The translations under genes were made by a program, and so were the position numbers. 12,270 nt of DNA from DATDXN01 sp035289305 (lineage in GTDB: Bacteria > Patescibacteriota > Microgenomatia > UBA1406 > HO2-37-13b), in contig DATDXN010000033.1 in the NCBI GenBank assembly GCA_035289305.1, positions 1 to 12,270 on the forward strand, written 5' to 3'. The notes beneath the pieces were generated by a model, which searched no databases, was not told the origin of the DNA, and was given only the letters and a program-made list of their open reading frames with translations. Of this stretch, positions 6,805 through 12,270 are shown piece after piece (positions within the stretch are counted from its first letter, which is position 1; each line of letters begins with the position of its first letter).

Positions 6805-8097
6805 ATGATGGAGTTTTTGTTTAACAAAACGCCTATTTTTTTCATGACCCAAAGTCTGTGGAGAGATGAGGCGTTTTCCTACTTTTTGGCAAAAAATGGG
6901 ATTTTCAGGATCATGGGTCTTACGGCCGGTGATTTTAACCCTCCGCTTTACTACGTACTTCTCCATTATTGGATGCTCATTTTTGGGAAAAGTGAAATTG
7001 CTTTGCGATCCCTCTCTCTTATTTTCTTCGCCATTGCCGTATATTTTGCCTTTCTTTTCCTCCAAAATGTCTTGGTGATACAAGGAAAAAGACTATGGAT
7101 GTATGTCGTAGCCTTTGCATTCAACCCTGCTTTGCTTTATTTTGCATTTGAAGCACGCATGTATTCTCTTTTTGCATTCCTCTCTTTGATGTCTTTTTAT
7201 TTTTTCGCAACCAAAAAACGAAAAGAATATATCATAACAAGCACCCTTGGCTTATACACACACTATTTTTTTATATTCGTTGTTTTTACTCAGCTTCTCT
7301 ATATCCTCTTTTATAAGAAAAAAAGAGAGAGAAACTATCGAGCAATTCTTCTTCCCTTGCTTTTTTTTGCGCCATGGTTTTTACTCGTGGTGAGAAACCT
7401 CGTAAAAGGCACAAGCGAATTTTGGATCGGAAAAACAAACTGGACAGACATTGTTTCTTCTTTGGGAGTACTGTTTACGGGATATGAACGCATTGACTCT
7501 CCTTATTATATCCCAATCATAGTTATTTCGCTTTTTTTTGCTGCACTCTGTATCTATTTTCTTGCGAGAAAGGCAAAAAGGAATGATGCTGTTTTACCCC
7601 TTCTTATGCTCTGGTCCTTTTTAGCCTATATGATAATACTCATCGTCTCGCTTTTTAAACCACTCTATGTTTTCCGCTACGTCATATTCGCGTGTGTTGG
7701 CTTTAATATGCTTCTTTTTTATGTGAGTGAACATCTCACACACAAAATGCGCACCTACCTTTTTATCATTTTGTTTATAAGCATCCTGTTCTTTAATCAG
7801 GTACAAATCAAGCAGAAAAGAAAAGGAAGTATACGATCAACGATCCGTGAAATCACATCTATTGCAAAAGAAGGAGACGTCATCTATGTGACCGATCCCA
7901 AACTCTTTTTCACTATCTCTTATTATTTTGACGAAAAAAGAGTGTTTTTGTTTGGCGAAAAAAGCACTTCAATACCCCGCTATGTAGGAGCAGTGCTCAT
8001 TCCACCAGAAAAAACAATATCCACCCTTCCTCAATACCCTCAAAAAGCATTTATTCTATACGAAGAAAATCGTTATGAAATTCAGGCAATACAGTAG
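6805..8097 (+). CDS. GT39/ArnT-like membrane glycosyltransferase
   Basis: A 430-residue polytopic protein of the GT-C (PMT/ArnT-like) superfamily. SLWRDEAFSYF (17-27) holds the acidic Asp-Glu of the first external loop. DFNPPLYYVLLHYWM (43-57) and 'SEIALRSLSLIFF' (63-75) are the typical continuation. Membrane helices follow to about residue 345, then a soluble C-terminal domain (about 350-430). The likely reaction is sugar transfer from a polyprenyl-phosphate donor to an extracytoplasmic acceptor. I chose the ATG at 6805 because a -10 box ends 8 nt before it; a GTG at 6787 would overlap that promoter. Unusually, only about 16 residues precede the SLWRDE motif, so the usual first helix is short or missing. 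It heads a tight operon (gaps of 2 and 4 nt). Confidence 0.87.
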   Translation: MMEFLFNKTPIFFMTQSLWRDEAFSYFLAKNGIFRIMGLTAGDFNPPLYYVLLHYWMLIFGKSEIALRSLSLIFFAIAVYFAFLFLQNVLVIQGKRLWMYVVAFAFNPALLYFAFEARMYSLFAFLSLMSFYFFATKKRKEYIITSTLGLYTHYFFIFVVFTQLLYILFYKKKRERNYRAILLPLLFFAPWFLLVVRNLVKGTSEFWIGKTNWTDIVSSLGVLFTGYERIDSPYYIPIIVISLFFAALCIYFLARKAKRNDAVLPLLMLWSFLAYMIILIVSLFKPLYVFRYVIFACVGFNMLLFYVSEHLTHKMRTYLFIILFISILFFNQVQIKQKRKGSIRSTIREITSIAKEGDVIYVTDPKLFFTISYYFDEKRVFLFGEKSTSIPRYVGAVLIPPEKTISTLPQYPQKAFILYEENRYEIQAIQ

Positions 8098-8099
8098 AA

Positions 8100-8426
8100 A
8101 TGCGCAAAAAAATAACGTCGGTCACTGCTCTATGTCTTGCCTCGCTCATTATAACCTCGGGAGTTTTTTTGTTAAAATTCACTTCATTCCCCCCGCAAAT
8201 TCCCCTCTTTTACTCTCGCCTTGAAGGAGATGACCAAATCGCCGATCTTTTCTTGATTTTCCTCCTCCCGCTTCTTGCACTTATTATGGTGCTTATCAAT
8301 ACGCTTTTTGTGAGAAAATACTTAAAAGAGAATGCACTAGTAACAAAAATTACGTATTATATTAATATAACCATCATATCTCTATTAACATTTATTTTTT
8401 TGCGCATTGTGTTTTTAGTAACGTAA
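8100..8426 (+). CDS. Conserved-looking small membrane protein, function unknown
   Basis: A 108-residue protein with three hydrophobic segments (about 6-27, 48-70 and 84-107). Between the first two lies a short loop with FPPQIPLFYSRLEGDDQIAD (30-49). I do not assign a named family, though I associate the 'P.IPLFYS...G..Q.A' loop with small membrane proteins of Microgenomates. It starts 2 nt after the GT39 stop and ends 4 nt before the WecA-like start, so all three are surely co-transcribed and probably translationally coupled. A helper role for one of the flanking envelope enzymes is possible but unproven. Confidence 0.75.
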   Translation: MRKKITSVTALCLASLIITSGVFLLKFTSFPPQIPLFYSRLEGDDQIADLFLIFLLPLLALIMVLINTLFVRKYLKENALVTKITYYINITIISLLTFIFLRIVFLVT

Positions 8427-8430
8427 AAAT

Positions 8431-9489
8431 ATGATCGTCCTTGCATTTTTCATCTCTTTCATACTCACTTTTTTGGCAACATATCCGACGATCAAATACG
8501 CGAAAAAAGGAGGACTCGTCGATGACAGTACAGCGCGATGGCATCCTGCCCACACGCACACAGGAATCATTCCTCGTGCGGGCGGAATACCTATTTACAT
8601 CGGAATTCTTCTCACTGCCCTCATCTTGCTACCCCGCAATCAGATCGTAACAGGCATCCTCATTGCTGGATTTTTCATCATTGTGATGGGACTTATTGAT
8701 GATTATGCAGATGTATCACCGTATCTTCGCTTTATTCTTAATATCCTGATTGCGGGCTTTGTGATACTTTTTGGTCTTGGAATACCCTATGTCAGCAATC
8801 CTTTCGGAGATGTCATCAGACTCGATAGCGTCGTCTGGAAGATCAACTTTTTTGGGGAGCATTCATTTCTCGTATTTTCAAATATCGTAGCTATTATATG
8901 GATTACTGCTGTCATGAACTTCGTCAACTGGAGCAAAGGTGTAGATGGACAAATGCCGGGGTTTGTGGTGATTGCTTCAATTTTTTTGGGATTCCTGTCT
9001 TTCCGATTTGTCGGGCATAATATCTCAAAAGAGGCAGTAATACTACTTTCTTTTATTACCGCCGGAGCATTTGCCGGCTTTTTGCCGCATAATTTTTACC
9101 CTCAAAAAATTATGCCCGGCTATGGTGGAGGAGCCCTCGCGGGCTTTTTTCTCGCAGTTTTATCCATTCTTTCTTTTGGAAAATTTGGCACGCTGATTCT
9201 TCTGCTTTCGATTCCCTTTATAGACGCGATCTATGTCATTGCTCGCCGTATAAAAAATCGACAGTCGCCCTTCAGAGCCGATGCCGGACACTTTCACCAT
9301 CGCCTGCTTGAAATAGGCTGGGGAAAAAGAAGAATAGCTTTTTTTTATTGGATTATGACACTTCTTTTTGGCATTGCCTCACTTTTTTTTCATGGAATAC
9401 AGAAAGTACTGGGAATTATCGCTGTGTGTATACTGCTTGCTTTTTTCATCGTCATCACCAATAGGATAAAAAAAATGAAAAATATCTGA
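8431..9489 (+). CDS. WecA/TagO/MraY-superfamily polyprenyl-phosphate GlcNAc-1-P transferase, variant
   Basis: A 352-residue protein with about ten membrane helices in the PNPT (MraY/WecA, GT4) fold. PRAGGIPIYIG (48-58), LIDDYADVSPYLRF (88-101) with the metal-binding Asp pair, 'MNFVNWSKGVDGQMPG' (162-177) in place of the usual N-x-x-N-x-x-D-G-x-D-G-L, PFIDAIYVIARR (262-273) and AGHFHHRLLEIGW (285-297, the WecA-type His motif) are present. The superfamily's 'NPAKIFMGDxGS' is here NFYPQKIMPGYGGG (221-234), so the conserved Asp is missing. From memory this wording recurs in CPR homologues, so it is probably a lineage variant rather than a mutation. The expected reaction is transfer of a sugar-1-phosphate from a UDP-sugar to polyprenyl phosphate, starting a lipid-linked glycan; activity is less sure given the substitution. 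Last gene of its operon, with no SD. Confidence 0.85.
   Translation: MIVLAFFISFILTFLATYPTIKYAKKGGLVDDSTARWHPAHTHTGIIPRAGGIPIYIGILLTALILLPRNQIVTGILIAGFFIIVMGLIDDYADVSPYLRFILNILIAGFVILFGLGIPYVSNPFGDVIRLDSVVWKINFFGEHSFLVFSNIVAIIWITAVMNFVNWSKGVDGQMPGFVVIASIFLGFLSFRFVGHNISKEAVILLSFITAGAFAGFLPHNFYPQKIMPGYGGGALAGFFLAVLSILSFGKFGTLILLLSIPFIDAIYVIARRIKNRQSPFRADAGHFHHRLLEIGWGKRRIAFFYWIMTLLFGIASLFFHGIQKVLGIIAVCILLAFFIVITNRIKKMKNI
9084..9120 (+). other. Strong inverted repeat inside the WecA-like gene
   Basis: GCCGCATAATTTTT pairs with AAAAATTATGCCCGGC across a 7-nt loop (ACCCTCA). Ten base pairs (CATAATTTTT) are uninterrupted, and the outer GCCG pairs after a 2-nt bulge. It falls on the codons for the unusual PHNFYPQKIMPG segment. 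A smaller hairpin AGCCC-TCGC-GGGCT followed by six T (9132-9150) comes 11 nt later. Confidence 0.55.
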
Positions 9490-9491
9490 TA

Positions 9492-10370
9492 TCATTTCTT
9501 CACTTTTTCAACATATTGCGCAGACACCCACCCTGTTTCGCCCTTTTTGTACTCGATCTTATACCACCCGTCTTTTTCCTCAAGTACAGTAAATTCTTCT
9601 TTTGGATTTACCTTTGCCTCCTCCGATGAGTTAAGAGTAGGCTCTGACCTCACACGAAGCCACCCGGTTGGCGTATCTTGTATGATGATAGAGAAACTTT
9701 TTGTCGAGGCACTTCCCGATGCTTCTTTGGTGGCGAGACTGCCTTCTTCTGTTGCAGTTACTTCTTCTATTTTTTTCTGCGATTGATCAAGTGCGAGCTT
9801 GAAACTTGCTACCGTACGATATCCCTTATCTATGTTTATTTTTTGTGTCCGCCTGAAAAATCCGGGAACATATACGGAGAGTTCATGATCTCCTACCTGG
9901 ACTTCAGATAAGATAAGTGGCGCAATGCCTTTTTCGTCATTATCAAGATACACGATCGCACCTGCCGGCTCTGATTCAACCTCCACCTCACCCGTATCCT
10001 TTTTTTTGGGAGCAGATGTCATTTTGACCGCAGTGAGTATCACGCCTGCTGACGTGAGGTCGCTTGAACCAAGCTCGCGGTCAACATAGGTGAGCGCATT
10101 TGGGTAGATTTTTATCTTACTCTGCCAAGAAGCAGATTCTGTCCCTGTCACTTCAGGAATAAGCTTGAGCATATACTCTCCCACAGGAGTTTCACCTTCA
10201 TATGGCGTTTTTCCAATAGTCTTATTGTCCAGAAACACGCTTGAAACCGGAGAGGCAAGGACTTTCAGTTTTCCACCAACACTTCTTTTATCAAGAACAA
10301 AAAACTTGAACGCAATAAATCCCCCAAATGCAAGAAGTAAAAAAAGAAAAACGAGCAATTTGCCTTTCAT
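9492..10370 (-). CDS. Membrane-anchored PEGA and SH3b domain protein
   Basis: A 292-residue surface protein. An N-terminal signal anchor (4-24) is followed by two PEGA-type domains: about 34-98, with SSVFLDNKTIGKTPYEGETPVGEY, and about 127-194, with VESEPAGAIVYLDNDEKG and 'GDHELSVYVPGF'. Next comes a Ser/Thr/Glu/Ala-rich linker (about 197-225) and a C-terminal bacterial SH3 domain (226-290) with 'GWLRVRSEPTLNSSEEAKV' and 'DGWYKIEYKKGETGWVSAQYV'. PEGA domains occur in envelope proteins and SH3b often binds peptidoglycan, so a wall-associated role is likely. The frame opens at 10409, but the ATG at 10370 gives a clean signal anchor and sits 9 nt after an extended -10. It converges with the WecA-like gene, with 2 nt between stops. 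Confidence 0.88.
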   Translation of the reverse strand: MKGKLLVFLFLLLAFGGFIAFKFFVLDKRSVGGKLKVLASPVSSVFLDNKTIGKTPYEGETPVGEYMLKLIPEVTGTESASWQSKIKIYPNALTYVDRELGSSDLTSAGVILTAVKMTSAPKKKDTGEVEVESEPAGAIVYLDNDEKGIAPLILSEVQVGDHELSVYVPGFFRRTQKINIDKGYRTVASFKLALDQSQKKIEEVTATEEGSLATKEASGSASTKSFSIIIQDTPTGWLRVRSEPTLNSSEEAKVNPKEEFTVLEEKDGWYKIEYKKGETGWVSAQYVEKVKK

Positions 10371-10379
10371 AGTATATGA

Positions 10380-10393
10380 AATATACCACAAAA
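10380..10393 (-). promoter_or_regulatory. Extended -10 promoter for the PEGA/SH3 gene
   Basis: Minus-strand TTTTGTGGTATATT, with TGG plus TATATT, lies in the 35-nt gap after the ddl stop and ends 9 nt before the ATG at 10370. It shares TTTTGTGGTA with the promoter at 6783-6796. The gene therefore has its own start even though it follows ddl on the same strand. Confidence 0.62.
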
Positions 10394-10405
10394 CGTGCTG
10401 TTTCT

Positions 10406-11827
10406 TCAAGTCGCCTGTGAAACCGTAGTTTTAAGAAGCGATTCTTCTTTGAAACGAGCAAAAGCTAACTGAATAAGCCTATCGATAAGTTCACTGTATG
10501 ATATACCGCTCACTTCCCAGAGCTTGGGATACATGCTGATTGCCGTAAATCCGGGAATAGTGTTTATTTCATTGATCACAAGATCTCCGTTCTTTTTAAG
10601 GAAAAAATCAACGCGTGCCATACCCTCACCACACAATACGCGAAATGTTTTAATTGCAAGTTCCTGAACTTTTTTTGTCAGATGTGGGGGAAGACTCGCC
10701 GGTATCTGAAGCAGTACTCCATTTGCATCAATATATTTTGCCTCATATGAGTAAAATTCTCTCTTTACTATTATTTCGCCGGGAAGTGAAGTAATAGGAT
10801 TTTCATTGCCAAGAACTGAACATTCTATTTCCCTCCCCTGAATATAATGCTCTACAAGAATTTTTCTATCGTATTGGAACGCCTCATCTATTGCGGGGAG
10901 AAAACTCTGATGATTTTTCACTTTAGTTACCCCAACCGAAGAGCCGAGATTTGCTGGTTTCACAAAAAAAGGCAAACCCAATTGTTTGACGATGTTGTCA
11001 AAATGCAGTTTATCGTTTTTCTTAAACACAAGAAACCGTGCTGTCGGGATCCCTGCATCGCGAAGTAGCCGCTTCATCACGTCCTTATCCATTCCAATAG
11101 CTGATCCGAGGATACTCGCTCCCACAAAAGGAACTCCTGCCAGTTTGAGCAATCCCTGTATAGTCCCATCTTCACCATAGGTGCCGTGAAGCACGGGAAA
11201 AACTACATCAATATGTTGTTTGAGGGAAAGGGAAGAGAGACCGATGATTTCACCCTTATTATGTCCGGCAATAACGACAGACTGCTCCGATTTGTTTAAT
11301 GTGATGAGTTTTGGATCTTTTGCATGGAGGAGAAAATGAGAACTATCATACAAATACCACGTGCCTTTTTTATCAATACCGATTAAGATTGGGTTGTATT
11401 TTTCCTTGTCCAAAGCAACAATAATGTTTTTTGCCGATTGAAGCGACACTTCATGCTCCGCCGACCGTCCACCAAACAAAATCGCGATATTGAGTTTCCT
11501 CCTTTGTTTATTTTTCATCAACTGATTTACCAATTTCGATTGGTAATGATAATCTCCGATGTAATAAATTGTAATTGTATTTTCACTGGTTTTTACCAGA
11601 ATCGCTCTATACTGCTTATTAATTCTAATTGACCATCGATTTTGGTCTTTTGGTTCTAATTTTTCTAAATGTAAAGAAGAGTGTTTAGGGTTGTTCCTGA
11701 ATAATGCTATTTTCTGCTGGAATCTTTTCCACACGAATAATTTTTTAGCTTTCTTTTCTGCCGTTTTAGTTACATAAACGTTAATATTTGTATTCTGGTA
11801 AATCTGAAAGCGCTTTGATTTCTTCAT
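10406..11827 (-). CDS. ddl: RelE/YoeB-like toxin fused in frame to D-alanine--D-alanine ligase
   Basis: One open frame of 473 codons covers two unrelated modules. Residues 1-103 resemble a RelE/YoeB-type mRNA interferase: TKTAEKKAKKL, then NRWSIRINKQYRAI with W65, R68 and R74, ending IYYIGDYHY (H94, Y95) like the YoeB 'RYHY' end. From Met104 (ATG at 11518) comes a complete 370-residue ligase. Ddl motifs in ligase numbering: LFGGRSAEHEVSLQSAKN (14-31), HGTYGEDGTIQG (111-122), MDK (143-145), KPANLGSSVGV (187-197), EFYSYEAKY (254-262), GMARVDFF (299-306) and INEINTIPGFT (315-325). Ddl joins two D-Ala for peptidoglycan precursors in the cytoplasm. No stop separates the modules. The ligase may be made from the internal ATG, or as a true fusion. 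The start ATG 11827 lies within the antitoxin-like ORF; the TTG just before it is less likely. Confidence 0.85.
   Translation of the reverse strand: MKKSKRFQIYQNTNINVYVTKTAEKKAKKLFVWKRFQQKIALFRNNPKHSSLHLEKLEPKDQNRWSIRINKQYRAILVKTSENTITIYYIGDYHYQSKLVNQLMKNKQRRKLNIAILFGGRSAEHEVSLQSAKNIIVALDKEKYNPILIGIDKKGTWYLYDSSHFLLHAKDPKLITLNKSEQSVVIAGHNKGEIIGLSSLSLKQHIDVVFPVLHGTYGEDGTIQGLLKLAGVPFVGASILGSAIGMDKDVMKRLLRDAGIPTARFLVFKKNDKLHFDNIVKQLGLPFFVKPANLGSSVGVTKVKNHQSFLPAIDEAFQYDRKILVEHYIQGREIECSVLGNENPITSLPGEIIVKREFYSYEAKYIDANGVLLQIPASLPPHLTKKVQELAIKTFRVLCGEGMARVDFFLKKNGDLVINEINTIPGFTAISMYPKLWEVSGISYSELIDRLIQLAFARFKEESLLKTTVSQAT
11527..11546. repeat. Perfect 8-bp inverted repeat just before the ddl ATG
   Basis: TTACCAAT and ATTGGTAA flank a 4-nt loop (TTCG on plus, CGAA on the transcribed minus-sense RNA). 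It ends 8 nt before the internal ATG at 11518, at the join of the toxin and ligase modules. It has no following T-run, so it is not a terminator; it could be an operator or an RNA hairpin near the ddl start. Confidence 0.6.
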
Positions 11828-12056
11828 CAATTTCTTTTTTCGTATAAATTTTGGTCGCCTCTAACGATTTACGTAACTTATTAAGAGGAGGATAGTGAAA
11901 AAGCTCCATAAATGAAAGCGAGTTTTTTTCCTCAAAAAGATTCTCCCACCTTATTTTAACTATTATATGGGCTTTATCAGAGATATTTTTATCTACAATA
12001 TTCTTTATTTCTTTTATTTCAGATTGTAATAGAGTATATGGTTGTAAACTAGTCAT
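11781..12056 (-). CDS. Putative antitoxin-like protein upstream of the toxin module
   Basis: A 91-residue protein I do not recognise. It is charged and helix-prone at the ends, with QPYTLLQSEIKEIKNIVDKN (5-24) and a C-terminal 'KKEIDEEIKALSDLPEYKY' (73-91). The middle has IVKIRWENLFEE and 'FMELFHYPPLNKLRKSL'. It has the best Shine-Dalgarno in the window: AAGGAG, with 6-7 nt to the ATG at 12056. Its last 47 nt overlap the toxin frame starting at 11827, a layout common in type II toxin-antitoxin pairs, where the small upstream gene is the antitoxin. That role is inferred from position, not homology. A weak promoter with -10 AATACT may lie at about 12100. Confidence 0.6.
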   Translation of the reverse strand: MTSLQPYTLLQSEIKEIKNIVDKNISDKAHIIVKIRWENLFEEKNSLSFMELFHYPPLNKLRKSLEATKIYTKKEIDEEIKALSDLPEYKY

Positions 12057-12140
12057 TTTCTTCTCCTTTTTTTCTTTTGTCGTGAGTTTTTAATGTTGTT
12101 AGTATTGTTTTTGCTAAATCAGACACAACAATGACTTCCT

Positions 12141-12160
12141 CCCCGACGCAAGCGTCGGGG
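12141..12160. repeat. IS200/IS605-type end hairpin
   Basis: CCCCGACG and CGTCGGGG flank CAAG: a perfect 8-bp GC-rich stem that can close to 9 bp. It begins 5 nt past the transposase stop, where the subterminal hairpin recognised by TnpA lies in IS200/IS605 elements. The conserved-looking GACTTCCT (12133-12140) borders it. The element end is probably near 12125-12135, but no second end is visible to confirm it. There is no gene in 12057-12165. Confidence 0.7.
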
Positions 12161-12165
12161 TATCC

Positions 12166-12270
12166 TTACCATAGTTTAAGCTGATCTTTGTGTATTTGCA
12201 TATATTCTGTGTCCCGTCCTTGCTTTTTGACGTATTGGATTATTGCTGACTCGTTAGTATACTTACCGAT
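12166..12270 (-). CDS. tnpA: IS200/IS605-family TnpA transposase, C-terminal part
   Basis: The last 34 codons of a frame entering from beyond the window edge: 'SAIIQYVKKQGRDTEY' followed by MQIHKDQLKLW and TAA. The Y-x-x-x-Q pattern in QYVKKQ fits the catalytic Tyr and conserved Gln of Y1 HUH single-strand transposases (as in IS608 TnpA), and the 'DQLxLx' end is frequent in IS200-type TnpA. The HUH motif would lie outside the window. The end hairpin directly follows. Partial by the window edge; nothing visible says it is broken. Confidence 0.8.
   Translation of the reverse strand: MGKYTNESAIIQYVKKQGRDTEYMQIHKDQLKLW

Noticed and set aside
9132..9150. Intrinsic terminator at the end of the operon
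   Set aside because: It looks like one (5-bp stem plus six T) but lies about 340 nt inside an intact coding region, so I list it only as an observation.
10371..10409. N-terminal extension of the PEGA/SH3 protein
   Set aside because: It would cover the extended -10 promoter and delay the signal anchor.
11519..11531. TGGTAAAT as a -10 for ddl on the minus strand
   Set aside because: It is only 5-6 nt from the ATG, too close for a start site before the codon, and is part of the palindrome.

Overview
The window is AT-rich bacterial DNA packed with short intergenic gaps, and it looks like a Candidate Phyla Radiation (Patescibacteria) genome, possibly Microgenomates. That placement is inferred from gene style, not from a marker gene. 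The signs are almost no Shine-Dalgarno sites, promoters whose -10 box lies 8-13 nt before the start codon (leaderless or nearly leaderless mRNAs), many polytopic GT-C-like envelope glycosyltransferases, a divergent WecA/MraY-type enzyme, and a rare tRNA-Ile(UAU).

Layout, left to right. Positions 1-144 hold no supportable gene, only a GC-rich stretch with a strong palindrome. A minus-strand tRNA-Ile(UAU) (145-219) follows, then a 567-residue membrane protein (252-1955, minus). This is divergent from a plus-strand GT2 polyprenyl-phosphate glycosyltransferase (1985-2710), and the two share a near-symmetrical -10 element. A long minus-strand run from 6753 down to 2715 carries an ABC-2 exporter (ATPase and permease), a Nudix hydrolase, tRNA-Arg(CCG), a small single-pass protein and a 481-residue GT-C-like membrane protein. 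Divergent from it, a plus-strand operon (6805-9489) encodes a GT39/ArnT-like transferase, a 108-residue membrane protein and a WecA/TagO/MraY-superfamily enzyme. The final minus-strand block holds a PEGA/SH3 membrane-anchored protein, D-Ala-D-Ala ligase fused in frame behind a RelE/YoeB-like toxin, an antitoxin-like ORF overlapping the toxin start, and the tail of an IS200/IS605 transposase with its end hairpin.

How it fits together (inference). Most of the window serves the cell envelope. A WecA-like enzyme could start a lipid-linked glycan, GT2 could charge polyprenyl phosphate with sugars, three GT-C-type proteins could transfer them outside the membrane, and an ABC-2 exporter could move a product. 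Ddl makes the peptidoglycan dipeptide, and the SH3b/PEGA protein may bind the wall.

The most notable points are the toxin-Ddl fusion beside an IS element, the WecA-like protein lacking the FMGD-type aspartate, the AUA-reading tRNA-Ile(UAU), the shared leaderless promoter pattern, and a Nudix gene that ends inside a tRNA gene.
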